Origin: Chara braunii
Lineage: Eukaryota; Streptophyta; Charophyceae; Charales; Characeae
Reading direction: 5' to 3'
NCBI GenBank assembly: GCA_003427395.1
Contig: BFEA01000261.1
Location: 802,508 to 832,712 of the forward strand
DNA length: 30,205 bases
Positions 18,795 through 28,334 of this stretch are shown here, piece after piece; position 1 is the first letter of the stretch; each line of letters begins with the position of its first letter. Made by a program: the position numbers and the translations under genes. The notes beneath the pieces were generated by a model. It searched no databases. It was not told where the DNA came from and saw nothing but the letters and a program-made list of their open reading frames with translations.

Positions 18795-19640
18795 GGTTAC
18801 TACTTTTCTACTGCCCTTTGTTGCTAGTCTGGTTTCCCCGTTGCTTTGGTGCTTGTGGCTTGCTTATTTGGGCCCTGTACAGCCTGTTCCTCTCAGCTCC
18901 ATGACTGTTGGATTTTTCTTCTTTGCTAGAACTGCAGGTTTGGCCCCTTGCAGTGGTTCCTTCTTGGCTCAAACTCTAAATCCTTTTTCTTACAATGTAG
19001 ACAGACCCCATTTTCATGGTGGTTCCGCCAGGTCTTTTGTGAGACCTTGAGGGTTTTCAATGGGGCAGATGCTTTAGTCCCCGGATGGCCCCGATATTTC
19101 TTCATCTTTGGGTACGAAGAAATTTCTGCTCTTCCGGTGGAGAAGAGGTTAACAGAGCCTAAAACCCCAAGGCAAAAGCGTGTTTTCATGCAAAATTCGC
19201 TCTTTTCAGTTTTTCAGACTTTCTCTCACCTTTGCAGGACTTTCAGGATTTTCAGGGCTGGTCAAAACAGTCATCTCCAAGACCCCAAAAAACACCAAAC
19301 TTGGCACATGCAGACCTTGACCGAAAATAAAACAGGGTAAAAAAATAAAAATAAAAACAGAAAAATCCCCAGACGCACTTTTCAGTGTTGGGGGTGTTAA
19401 CCTGGGGCTGAAAAGTGGGGGGCCCTGTTAACCAATTGTGTTCCCCTTTGGGGATGGTTAATATAGTAGAGCTCTTGTCGGTGATGGTAGACTTGCCCCT
19501 GGGCCCTGGTCATCTAGTGCGTGTGTCTGACACTCGCCTTCCCACTCCGTCCCCAAGCAAAGTGGAAACTCAGTTCCACATCCTCTTTGAACAAGATGTC
19601 TCCACTTTGCTCCGAATGCCCCAAAAAGAAATAAAGAATT
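18795..19640. other. intergenic with two 10-bp inverted repeats, no gene seen
   Basis: No coding pattern is convincing. CACTTTTCAG (19376-19385) pairs with CTGAAAAGTG (19408-19417). GCAAAGTGGA (19557-19566) pairs with TCCACTTTGC (19601-19610), extendable with one mismatch. Either could be a decayed MITE. Confidence 0.4.
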
Positions 19641-19712
19641 GACATAAATCTTAAATAATAAGTAATAAATAATAAATATTAATAATAAATGTTAAATATT
19701 AAATAATAAAGT
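19641..19712. repeat. AT-rich TAA-type simple repeat
   Basis: Irregular TAA, AAT and TAAATA units run for about 70 bp. It is low complexity and has no coding value. Confidence 0.7.
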
Positions 19713-19954
19713 TACAATAAATGAACAAAAACTCAGAGGCCTACTCTGACTAAGGGAGTCTTATGAAGGCTATTAATGTGAACAGTGAACTCTGTTTCAG
19801 GAAGTTTTTTTGCGAAGAGCCGAAGACTAATGCTTTAAGTGGATTTTTCAATAACCACTTTTGATGAACAATAACTCTCAATAAGGCTCTGCTGGTCAGC
19901 AGACAAAGAGTTTAAAAAACTTTAAATGCTGTGCTATATATGCCACAATCAGCC

Positions 19955-20060
19955 CGCCCCACCTCGCCCCGCCGCGCCCTGCCCACTCCCACCCTGCCCA
20001 CTCCCACCCTGCCCTCCTTGCCACCCCTCTGCCCCCTCCCTCCTTCCCCGCCCCACCCAA
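19955..20060. repeat. C-rich low-complexity tract
   Basis: CCTGCCCACTCCCAC is repeated twice within a run of C-rich words. The long proline-rich frames over it are composition artefacts. Confidence 0.7.
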
Positions 20061-20619
20061 CACAGCGCTGCTTTTGTCGAATATTTTTTTCTGAGAAGGA
20101 CCCTGATGACTGTGCTTTCTGTGTTCTTTGGTGCCATGAATTTGTGTGTGAGCAGTCTTTTCTGGGGAATACTCATATGGAAAGCTCAGGCTGAGAAAGC
20201 ACTTCGAGAGAGTGGGATGGCATGGGTGGTAGGTGTTGTTGTCAATCACATCCATTGAATGAGCTCAATCTTCACCATCTGTTTTCTGTTCACGACTTCG
20301 AGTATGTCTCTGTCATTCATCATAGATTTTTCGTCAAACACCACATCAGAATACCTTGGTAATGAACCTGGTCCTGTTGAGAAGCTCAATCAGGAAAGCC
20401 ATTCAAGTATTAAACAAGCGCTCAAAATGTAATCTCCCAAAGAATCAGATGTGTACATGTCCAAACCCGAACAATTGCACATCATAGAAGCAGCGAGTAA
20501 ACAGAAATAAACAAAGGAGAGGAGAGATCGAGAGAAGGGAGAGAGAATAATTTCTACGTCGACTCTTCCAACCCACTTCTTCTTCGGGCATTCCCCTCTG
20601 TCTTACCTCCTCAACACTG

Positions 20620-21288
20620 CATGTCGCTCTCTGAAAGTCACCGACGATTGCCGCCCAACCTCAAATATCAAGCCGGGCAACCTCTTGACGGCCGCAGCAG
20701 CTCAATATCATCAGCGCCCAGGTAAGTCCAGGTAAGCATTCCACTCTCTCTCTCCTCACTCACACCTCTCAGTCCCATATTCCTGATCCTCCTCTTCCTC
20801 GCCCAGTGTCCTCCTACAGCTATGGTGGCAGAGCTTCCAGCTATGGCCGCTCCACAGCATCTCCTTCCCGCCTGGCGCTCACTTCCTCTGTCTGGTTCCA
20901 GCCTCTCCTTCTTTAAGCCTCGCGAGCAGCAACCTGTCCACTTTGACGCGCAAGGCAGAATGTGCTTACCAGTGGCCTGGGCGTCCTTATGTTACCGTTG
21001 ACCAGTCCCCTTTTTTTTTGGGGGGGGGGNGGGGGGGGGTTAAGTTTTGACCATGATGCTTTGCTTCTCCTCCTCGCTTTTACTCCTCCTTCCTGTTCGC
21101 TTGCTAAGGCCTCTCCCCTGGTGAGCACGCTGAGCCCTGCGTTCGTGCCAGTCACTCAGATTTCCTCTCCACGTTGCCGAAATCTTATCGCTCGTGGTCT
21201 TAATCTCTGTTTTGTTGACCTCCTCTTCGCCTCTTGGCCCTCTTCTCGTCAAACTGGCTCCCTTGACCGGGGCGTCTTCAGGGAATAA
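20620..21288 (+). other. gene-like stretch with tandem splice donors and an acceptor
   Basis: An ATG at 20620 (ATGTCGCTCTCTGAAAG) opens a frame that reaches CAGGTAAGT, a consensus 5' splice site, immediately followed by a second CAGGTAAG ten bases on (about 20719-20735). A pyrimidine-rich stretch then ends in CCTCGCCCAG near 20806, a good acceptor. Splicing the first donor to this acceptor keeps the frame open to the T9-G run near 21010-21039, where an unresolved base (21030) leaves the frame uncertain; past it, another frame stays open to a TAA near 21286. The translated sequence matches nothing I know and is rich in Leu, Ser and Pro, so this could be chance. If real, it is a short host gene with a small first intron. 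Confidence 0.25.
21011..21039. repeat. T9-G homopolymer run with one N
   Basis: Nine T are followed by about twenty G with one undetermined base at 21030. The length is likely unreliable. Confidence 0.9.
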
Positions 21289-21344
21289 CCCGTGACGGCC
21301 TGATGCGATGCGCCCTTTGTGGTTGGTCCCCGGATATGGCGCGA

Positions 21345-21525
21345 CGAGGTGGTCCGGTCGTGATGGTTCGGTGATGTCCCATTCACTTATCAGGGCTTAA
21401 CCCGTGATGGTGCGGTGGCGCGCGCCATCCTTAGGGCATGATCCGATCGTGGAGCTTTGGCGATGGCCCGTCGCTGACGTGGTCCGATCGCGGAATTTCG
21501 GCAATGGCCCGTCGGCGGCGTTACC
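21345..21525. repeat. degenerate GC-rich tandem units
   Basis: Three related units of about 45 bp share GGTCCGATCG, then TTTCGGCAATGGCCCGTC or close variants (near 21351, 21437 and 21480). The two right-hand units are adjacent and best conserved. Confidence 0.55.
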
Positions 21526-21812
21526 TCGCGACTTCGCAGCGTGCGCGCTACCCCGGTGGCGCAAGCGGTCCTCCTCCGGTTCCTTCTCCTTGACCAGTCC
21601 CCCTTTGACTTCGTCGATGGCCCAGATTTTTCCAATGCCAACAATCCTTGATCGTGCATCTGATCTACGGCCGCGGTTGACTTTGGGAAGACTTTGACTC
21701 AGGCCTACATTTCCCCGGTTGGATCTGACTCTTGAATTTCCAAGAGTCAACCACCTCACGTAGGGGTACAGGATGCTCCTTTTGACTCAGGGCCTTGCAC
21801 CCCATGACCCTA

Positions 21813-21925
21813 CCGTCTTCACCCGAAAATAACACCCGGGTGTTGTATATGAATATAATGCCCGGGGGGCGTTACATTCGTTTTTATATTTGTTTATAAG
21901 TTATAATGGCTGGGCGCTATATTTC
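21813..21925. mobile_element. palindromic MITE family 1, copy a (right end lost)
   Basis: It begins CCGTCTTCACCCGAAAATAA after a TA (21811-21812). The interior holds AACACCCGGGTGTT and ATAATGCCCGG, and a further family word ATAATGGCTGGGCGC lies at the right. The expected right terminus GAAGACGG is missing. Confidence 0.5.
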
Positions 21926-22228
21926 AGTAAAACTGGTGGCAACTGCAGTGGGGCCCCGAAATTCAGAAAAAAATAATAATAAAAATAAAAAACAAAAAAT
22001 TCTGTAAAAAAAATATGTTCTCTAGGATTGCAATGCAACCAACTTTTGGCTGAGGGTCACTTCTTCGGAAACAAAAAAAAAGAAAACAAGAAAGAAAAAC
22101 AAAACATACCCCTTGGAAGTCAAGACCCCTTTCAACCCCCTTTCAAACAACCATGTATACCCCCCTTCCCCGTCTTGAAAACCCATGTTTTACTCCCTCC
22201 CTCTACAAGGCACTCTGTCCATGGCACA

Positions 22229-22288
22229 TTCAAATATAACGCCCAGGCTTTCTATTCGAATATAATGCCTGAGCCTTATATATTTGAA
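22229..22288. mobile_element. MITE family 1, copy b (core only)
   Basis: This 60-bp imperfect palindrome has TTCAAATATAACGCCCAGGC on the left and a matching reverse complement on the right, meeting at CTATTCGAATATAATGCC. It lacks the CCGTCTTC ends. Confidence 0.5.
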
Positions 22289-22299
22289 GGGGCATTCTT

Positions 22300-22393
22300 C
22301 TTTTTCTTTTCCTTTTTCTTTTTTTAAACATTAAATAGGGCCTTATGGCTCTGCCTCCATATCCATTCTGGGGAGCATCAGTCTGGTTCCCTA
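22300..22393 (-). repeat. truncated LINE 3' tail
   Basis: A pyrimidine-rich run (22290-22325) is followed by GGGCCTTATGGCTCTG and CCATTCTGGGGAGCATCAGT, and the tail then stops at the T run of LINE-C. It is a tail fragment cut by, or abutting, the LINE-C insertion. Confidence 0.6.
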
Positions 22394-22828
22394 TTTTTTT
22401 TTTTTTGTTGAAAGACTTCCCCGGCCAGTGCTAGGGATGCTGGTAAGAGCAGGCACCACTAGCACTCCCGAGGAGGCTCCATCTATTGGTGGGGAGCAGC
22501 ACCTGCTGGAAAACGGGTCATCAGTCGGGTTCCTATTCCACCCTCAAAAGTCAAAATACTAGATACAACTCACTCAAAAGAGTCAAAACGATTCTCCTTT
22601 TTTATGGTAGAGAGACCCGAGTCGGCAACATTGATTACTTCAAGAGGCTCAGAAGGATGCAATGCACATCCCCTCACCGTTGCATAAGTTGTTAGCCTTT
22701 TGCTATTGAGTCATCCATCTTTGATGTCTGTCCTCTCCTCTCTTCTAAATCTTGTTTGTCTTTCAGTAACACCTTCTTCCCCTGAAGCCCTCCTCCCCTT
22801 TCCCCTTCTACTTCCTATCCTCCTTTGC

Positions 22829-22868
22829 TTAAACCCTAAACCCTAAACCCGAAACCCTAAACCCTAAC
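22829..22868 (-). repeat. interstitial TTTAGGG-type repeats in LINE-C 3' UTR
   Basis: About five units of AAACCCT (one altered to CCCGAAA) lie on the plus strand, i.e. TTTAGGG in the LINE sense. A looser version (TTAAACCCTGAACCCTG) lies near 23020. The position within the 3' UTR matches GGGTTTAGGGTTTA in LINE-B. Confidence 0.85.
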
Positions 22869-23158
22869 AACCCTTCAGTTCTGATATCTTCTCTTGAAAG
22901 GAGTATTTTAATAAGGAGAAAGGGAAACTAACCTCTACTACTGATATTGAGGATTACATTAACTCCCAAGCCTAATTTAGTCCCTATGACCTGATCCTTC
23001 CGCCAACAGCCGTTCCCCCTTAAACCCTGAACCCTGTTCTGCTTCCTACACCCCTTTTACTGGCTATTGTCTTACCTTTTCTTCAATCCTCTCGTTCGTC
23101 TTCTGTCTGTTCTTGCTGCTAGGTTGCTGCCGGCAATCTCCAGTTGAATCTGAGGTTA

Positions 23159-23263
23159 GCGTCTTCACCCGAATAGAACGCCCGGTCATTATTGCTGTAT
23201 ATAGACTTAAAATTGCATCAAATATGGCTATAATGCCCAGGCGTTCTGTTCGGGTGAAGACGG
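23159..23263. mobile_element. MITE family 1, copy c, full length with TA flanks
   Basis: This 105-bp element is flanked by TA (23157-23158, 23264-23265). Its terminal inverted repeats are 34 bp with four mismatches, beginning GCGTCTTCACCC on the left and CCGTCTTCACCC on the right (reverse complement), and running through GAATAGAACGCCC to CATTAT. The TA duplication and lack of coding capacity fit a Tc1/mariner-type MITE. It lies in the LINE-C 3' UTR and so is younger. Confidence 0.75.
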
Positions 23264-23328
23264 TAGCTCCTTCGATTTCCGCTAACTTTCCCCTTGCCCA
23301 AGGTCCCATGTTCGAATCTGTTCCTTAT

Positions 23329-24530
23329 TTATTTTGCCCCCATTGGATTCTCTGCCATCTTTTGCCTTGCCCTTTTCCATTGCGCTTGGATGTCAGTCTC
23401 CATTCCATTGTTGAGGATTTCGTGCGCCTCGCGAATGCGCATTGGCCGCCTGTCTATCGTCTGCTGACATCTCCTCTTCCATATTGTCCACAACGCATAC
23501 TGTCTCAGCAGTCGAAAGGTCCTCCTGTCGTGTTTCTGTTCTATTCCCAGCAGTAAGGTTGCAATCATGTCTTCCGGGAAGGCAGCATCGGTGACTTGGC
23601 TCAGACCTCTTTTGCAATCTGCCACCATACTTGATGAGCATTGTGACATAACGACAACACAGTGCTTTATTGACTCCTTCTATCCTTCCTGGCAAACTGT
23701 GCATAGTTCATTTTGGGGACTTCTATTTTCTTGACTCCTTCTTTTGTTGAGCCATTCATTGACCATAGTGCCAGATGGATGATTAGCCACTGCATACTCC
23801 TCACTCGCCCCAGTCTGACGGTACTCAGTCCTGACCACAGGAGGGGTTTAAGTCGTGCTGGTGCCACCCCCACTCGGTCCCCCCAATGTTTTATTATTGG
23901 GTCCTCCGAGTATACCCCAACTTGGTTGTGAAGTGGAGTATGTTCGTTCTTAGTGCCACGTTTAGCCTTCCTCTTCTCTGATTCCAGGCCCACTCTACCA
24001 GATCAGGCTCCAGGTTCTCCGCCGCGGTTGCTGGGCAATAGATAGTGAATTCTTCGGTCTCTATGACCCTCACCTTTCTCATCTGCTCCAATCTCACCGA
24101 AACCTGAATTCTTGAGTCTTCGTGGAGCTTAGTACCCGTTGTGGAGCTCGGCTCTTCTATTTGGGACATGTCGGTATTCAGCCAATCCCCCTTTTGAGGG
24201 CCCTCCTTTCCGTGGAGTCCGACTTGGAAGACCGCCTTTGGTTCTTCTTCGTGCCGCCAGGTTCCCCAGTCTCTGTACTCCCACTGGGCCCCTTTCTCTA
24301 GCAGTCTCCAATCTGAAAAAGGGATCAATATCAACCAGTCATATTGAGGTTTTCCAGTAGTTGTGGCTACCTTTAAGTTCTCTTCTTAGCTCCCTCACAG
24401 TTTTCTACTGCTCTCTTTCTTCTGACCACAAGTGTTTTATCTGCCACACTCCATGATCTATAGCCATGTTCCCTATGTGGAGTCTTGGGCTGTTAGAGTT
24501 CTTGTTCATTTTATTCGGAAAAAGAATTTC
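23329..24530 (-). pseudogene. LINE-C ORF2 C-terminal remnant, frameshifted
   Basis: Pieces in several minus-strand frames line up with LINE-B: HGVWQIKHLWSEE near 24450, LLEKGAQWEYRDWGTW and RKVRVIETEEFTIYCPAT within 24334-23894, then STVRLGRVRSMQWLI, and last RLLRQYALWTIWKRRCQQ within 23649-23329. At least two frameshifts and several stops are present, and the zinc ligands are lost (NYAQFARKD where LINE-B has CTVC). It is more decayed than LINE-B. Confidence 0.85.
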
Positions 24531-24589
24531 AAAAAAGTGAGTAAAAAGTACTAAAAACAAAATTCTGATATTTTGGGGGTAAGTTGAAT

Positions 24590-24629
24590 TTGAATTTAAC
24601 GCCCAGGCGTTATTTTCCGGTGAAGACGG
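24590..24629. mobile_element. MITE family 1, copy d (right half)
   Basis: GAATTTAACGCCCAGGCGTT followed by ATTTTCCGGTGAAGACGG, then TA (24630-24631). The left CCGTCTTC end is missing, so it is a partial copy. Confidence 0.6.
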
Positions 24630-24761
24630 TAGGACCTTTCTCGGAGTCCGGGACCTTTCTCAGACTAAGGATGCAACTTTTGACCTCTGATTCTTGACTT
24701 TGACCAAAAGCTACAACCCTGGTCTTGACTGTGCGGATGTGAACAGAGTTCATTGCACCTA

Positions 24762-24831
24762 CCGTCTTCAGCCGAATAGAACGCCCGAGATACTGCCATA
24801 ATGATCAGGCGTTCTATTCAGGTGAAGACGG
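24762..24831. mobile_element. MITE family 1, copy e, complete 70-bp palindrome with TA flanks
   Basis: It is flanked by TA on both sides (24760-24761 and 24832-24833). The arms CCGTCTTCAGCCGAATAGAA and CCGTCTTCACCTGAATAGAA (the latter on the reverse strand) continue into ACGCC, pairing over about 27 bp with three mismatches and leaving about 16 bp unpaired in the middle. This is the most compact member. Confidence 0.8.
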
Positions 24832-24884
24832 TAGGGTAGAGTGAAACCATCAGTTTCTAGGCCAGGGACCTCACAATGTTTTAT

Positions 24885-25250
24885 GTATTTTCTTTTCCCA
24901 ATAACCAGTCCTATCCTGCTAGGGCGAGTAATACGAGCAGCCCCTCCTAGCAGGCCTCCCTAGCTGATCCTGTCTATTTGTGGGGAGCTTCACCTGCCGG
25001 AAACCGGGCCCAGCGTTCCTCATGCATCAAAAGTCACATGCACCTGGGGCCATACCCGGTGTCCCAAGAGGCCGGCATTGATCGCTTCCCTCCACCAGGA
25101 GGGATGCACGCCCCCGCATCCCCAGTACCTTCCAGCCTTATTTAACCTGTGTGACTCTAAGGTATTTTGCTCTGTCTTGACTCGACTGCCTGGCGAAACC
25201 CTAAACCCTGCCTTGTAGAACCCTAAACCCTGCCTGGTAAAACCCTCGAG
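24885..25250 (-). repeat. LINE 3' end (tail plus telomere-word UTR), no coding part
   Basis: The stem-loop part CACCTGCCGGAAACCGGGCC and GGCATTGATCGCTTCC identify the tail. To its right, AACCCTAAACCCTGCC is present twice (25197-25240), the same UTR motif as in LINE-C. The poly(T) side is degraded. It is a 5'-truncated insertion. Confidence 0.65.
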
Positions 25251-25760
25251 AAGTCTCGCCACACGCCACTACGGGCAGCTGCATGACAGTGCATGTCCGG
25301 TCACTATGCCAGCGTAACTTCAAGGGGCTGAATCTCTACCCTGCGGGCGTTATTCCCTGTGCCACACAGCGCGGGCCCCCGGGATACCCCGGGGGGCTCA
25401 TTGCCCATGGGTGGAGAGGACCCCGGTTGCCGCCATACAGCAGCCCTCAGGCCATCGTCAGTCCTTGTGGGTCTGGGCCTGCCCCTTGCCCCTGCCTTCC
25501 TGGTGAAATGCCTCTCTCCTCGTCCCGTGCCTCCGAAATACGGACAGTTCTCAGATAGGTGGTCTAAGCGAGGCTTCTCCTTGACTGGTATCTGGTGCGT
25601 GGCGAATTGTGAGCGGATCTGACCACCTGAGGAGGCTGAGGTGAAGCTTGTCACCATCTACCCTGCCTATTCTCCCCTGCCCAAGCAGTTTGACGAACGT
25701 TTCACGCCTGATAAGCTGTGTGACCTGTAGCCATCCGCAGTTTAGCCATTCTCTAGTCTG
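25251..25760. other. GC-rich stretch, no gene accepted
   Basis: A 117-codon minus frame (25657-25304) exists, but it is matched by equally long frames on the plus strand and shows no domain. It may be the remainder of a decayed LINE UTR. I see nothing else. Confidence 0.3.
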
Positions 25761-25870
25761 TTTTTTTTTTGTTTTTTTTTTATATTAAAAAAGACAACAC
25801 TGACCCCATCTATTCTGGGGGGCATCAGTCCGGTTGCTTATCACAGGCAAGCATGAGTTCAGAATCTTCA
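25761..25870 (-). repeat. truncated LINE 3' tail with T10-G-T10
   Basis: A T run broken by one G (25761-25781) is followed by CCATCTATTCTGGGGGGCAT and CAGTCCGGTTGCTTATCACA. The tail is lost after that. Confidence 0.65.
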
Positions 25871-26048
25871 GATATGAAGACACAGAAGAAAAGCAAGACC
25901 TCCTACCCCTGCCGCCCTAGCCACTGTATAGGAGGGGCTAGGGGGGCAGATCTGTGGCGCATGTCTAACTTGCCCCACGTGGCACTCGCAAAGTGACCGG
26001 GAAACCAACTTTTCTGAAATTTTAAATTCTTGCCCCCCCCCCCCGCGG

Positions 26049-26230
26049 AAAAAAAAAAAAACAGGTCCTTATGGTTCTGGCTCCGTTCCATTCTGGGGAG
26101 CATCAGTCCGCTTCCTTTTCCACCGGCAAGCCAATACATTACAACAATTACACACCCACGCTTCCTTCCGTTTGGGCGAAGGACCCCTGAACAGCATTGA
26201 TTACTCCTTCCTTGGAGGATTGACTGTAAG
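26049..26230 (-). repeat. LINE 3' tail, well preserved
   Basis: A13 (26049-26061), then AGGTCCTTATGGTTCTGGCT, CCATTCTGGGGAGCATCAGT, CCACCGGCAAG, and at 26195-26210 AGCATTGATTACTCC. It is nearly the reverse complement of the LINE-B tail. Unlike the other minus-oriented copies, its homopolymer is A on the plus strand. Confidence 0.7.
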
Positions 26231-26740
26231 CTTGCCATTTCGAGCTCACTCCTCTTGGACTCTTTCCCAAAGTCAGCCGGATGGGTCTGTGCGTGCAAGA
26301 GTGACCGGCTGTCTCCGTTAATTGGCTCCAAAATGTGGTTTCTAACGGCTTGCTACAGCCTGTATCTTATGTCCAAAAGGAATCCTGTGACTCGGGATGT
26401 TGGCTGTCTTGTCTTGCCAGATGGGTCCGAGTTGTGCCAATCTTCGCACTTGATGTGCCCAGTCCTTGTATCGTAGCCACCTTGCCTTTCGCCAGCCATG
26501 TCCTCTGGAACTTGGTTTTTTGTCGCCTCTCTGAGTCTGTGTCAGCCTGGTATAGCAATTTCACCTTGCGCCACTTCAATAGGATTTCTGCCTCAATGAG
26601 ATTCTTGGTTGCTGCCCAAACCCTTTTCAAGGGCATTCCTTGTCTTGTCGAGTCTGATGCTACATCTCTCTCTTTCCAGATTTTTCAATTTCTATTTTGG
26701 GCATGGAATCCATCACGAACCCTGAGAGATCCGACATGAC
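26231..26740 (-). other. weak coding-like remnant next to LINE tail
   Basis: The minus frame at 26330-26230 reads PADFGKESKRSELEMASLQS, and related text recurs in the minus strand at about 27865-27790 (ADLGKDLKRGRIGMAS), so this is a dispersed repeat with some coding-like constraint. A second minus frame (26636-26367) contains RVWAATKNLIEAEILLKWRK, which might be LINE ORF2 linker sequence. I cannot place either in a family. Confidence 0.25.
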
Positions 26741-26942
26741 ATGCTCAATATGTGTATGTCTGGGTTTGCTGTGCTGCCATCTTAGTCTTTTTTTTTTTTT
26801 TTCTTTTTTTTTTCCCTTTTTACTTCGTAAGTGAAAGGCAGTCCACGATGCAGACCCCAAATTCGAATTTCAGGGTCAAGGTCTCAAGCCAAGGGAGGCC
26901 AAGTCGGCCATTTCAGAAAGGTCACAGTCGGGTATCTTAGGA

Positions 26943-27153
26943 GTCAAGTCCAACAGGCACCCGGTCAACAGTCACATCCCAAAGGCAAAAGTTGCAGTCT
27001 GTAAGCAAAAGTCACGTCTCATATTGAAAAGTCATGTCCCACAGGCAAAGGACACTTCTCCAGGCCAAAGTCGTGTCCCAGAGGCAAGAGTCACATCCCA
27101 CAGTCAAAAAAAGTCATGGGTTCCACAGATGAAAAGTCATGACTCACAGACCC
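26943..27153. repeat. degenerate ~20-bp minisatellite, about ten units
   Basis: The unit is close to GTCACATCCCACAGGCAAAA, repeated with 20-23-bp spacing; GTCA and a terminal AAA are the most constant parts. It is not a CRISPR array, because there are no spacers. Confidence 0.75.
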
Positions 27154-27489
27154 AAGCAGCAGCACACCAATGAAAAAAAATTGGGGGAAAAGTACACCAG
27201 GCCTTGAGTCCCTTGACATTCTGAAGCAAGCAGGCCATGGGCATTATGTGGTACCGTCCGGGTCCAAGTCAAACCAGAAGAAGAAGCAGAGGCTGGGACA
27301 AGTTGAAGCTCCATCCAAGTCAATATAAGGACTGGCCAGCCACAGTTCAGGGAGACGGCTCATTCGTGAGAAGTGTGGAAGTGCTATTGAAGTGCCTGTG
27401 GGCTATCTGCAAGTAGCATGCACGCGAGAGCCCTGCTGGGCAGCGCTGCACTGAGAGGGAAGGTGGCCATAGCCGCATAAGTTAGTACT

Positions 27490-27491
<2 letters not shown>
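27154..27491. other. no gene seen
   Basis: This stretch lies between the minisatellite and the (GA)n tract. There are no repeats or coding patterns that I can support. Confidence 0.3.

Positions 27492-27565
<74 letters not shown>
27492..27565. repeat. (GA)n microsatellite, about 37 units
   Basis: Uninterrupted GA dinucleotides. The Ser-Leu repeat peptides read from the other strand are artefacts. Confidence 0.95.
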
Positions 27566-27568
<3 letters not shown>

Positions 27569-27864
27569 GAGAGACATGAGGATGCTGGAATCGGATTGCT
27601 GAACTCTGCGCTGATGAGCGCTTGGTGACTGGAGCTCTAAACTGCTTTATGTGATAATAATCTGTTGGGATATCTAAACTGAGCTTATTCTCGTCTTTGC
27701 ATCTCTGGCCTCCAGTGCGGACTTCGTGTGATCTCTTATTGTATGTGAATGTGTATGCACTCATGGTGACGAGCGGAGAGGCTCAATGCAGTAAATGGAG
27801 GACTCACTGTCGGCTTGCCATTCCTATACGCCCCCTTTTCAGATCCTTTCCCAAGTCTGCCAGA

Positions 27865-28064
27865 CTAAACCACCAATACATTTCCCAGCCATTTTTCTCT
27901 GACGCAGCTGCATGCACTCCACAACTTTCAGGGGTTGGCTGCTGGAGCAAAATGGCTGGGGAAGCAAGCCAAAAGGAGGCCTGTGCTGGTTCGTTTTTCT
28001 TTGGCCCGCAGGGCGTTTCTAGCTCTGGGAAAAAATAAGTGGCTTGGAAGAACTGGTGGTTTAA
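27865..28064. mobile_element. MITE family 2, copy a (200 bp)
   Basis: The left end CTAAACCACCAATACATTTC and the right end, reverse complemented, CTTAAACCACCAGTTCTTCC, form terminal inverted repeats. An inner pair TTCCCAGCCATTTT / AAAATGGCTGGGGAA also matches. No coding capacity. Confidence 0.55.
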
Positions 28065-28085
28065 GGTTGATAGTCAGGAATGAGA

Positions 28086-28245
28086 TTACACCACCAGTAC
28101 CTCTGAAAGTCGCTCCCACATGCGGCCGCGATTTTGGGAGGACGAATGGGCCACTACCGAAGCACCGAAATTCGCCGAGCCGAAACGCTTCCAGTCTGTT
28201 TTTTCCCTGCGGCCGATATATATGGGAAAGATACTGGCGGTCTAA
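28086..28245. mobile_element. MITE family 2, copy b (160 bp)
   Basis: The ends are TTACACCACCAGTACC and, reverse complemented, TTAGACCGCCAGTATC. The interior (AATTCGCCGAGCCGAAACG, then TTTTTTCCCTGCGGCCGAT) matches copy c in the same order and spacing. Confidence 0.65.
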
Positions 28246-28334
28246 GGGCTACTCTCTGGCTCTCATGTGCATACGGGATCCTGGGTGCCTCTTGCAGAAG
28301 GCTGTCAAAGGTATGATGAAACCAGGAAAAGACC

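Larger units (their letters stand above)
22394..24530 (-). mobile_element. LINE-C: 5'-truncated LINE
   Basis: On the minus strand it carries the C-terminal part of ORF2 (about 24530-23330), a 3' UTR with a (TTTAGGG)n run (22829-22868), the 3' tail (22690-22407) with the stem-loop and CAACATTGATTACTTC on the plus strand, and T13 at 22394-22406. A 105-bp MITE sits in its 3' UTR. It belongs to the LINE-B subfamily. No target-site duplication was recognised. Confidence 0.78.

Noticed and set aside
19896-20258. Proline-rich plus frames and glycine-rich minus frames
   Set aside because: They come from a C-rich low-complexity tract that is open in several frames at once.
21397-21759. 120-codon minus frame over the GC-rich tandem units
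   Set aside because: It follows the repeat periodicity, is rich in Arg and Gly, and has no domain.
22829-22868. Chromosome-end telomere or fusion point
   Set aside because: The run is only about 40 bp and recurs at the same place in other LINE 3' UTRs, so it belongs to the element.
25604-25618. GAATTGTGAGCGGAT, identical to 15 bases of the E. coli lac operator
   Set aside because: The match ends at once (CTGACC follows, not AACAATT) and no other vector or bacterial sequence surrounds it, so chance is likelier than contamination.
25304-25657. 117-codon minus-strand frame
   Set aside because: GC-rich sequence with similar frames on the other strand, no domain, and no ATG-linked context.
26943-27153. 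CRISPR-like array
   Set aside because: The units are contiguous and degenerate, without unique spacers, in an evidently eukaryotic region.
27384-27764. 126-codon minus frame with Ser-Leu repeat
   Set aside because: It is driven by the (GA)n microsatellite, and the flanks show no conserved text.
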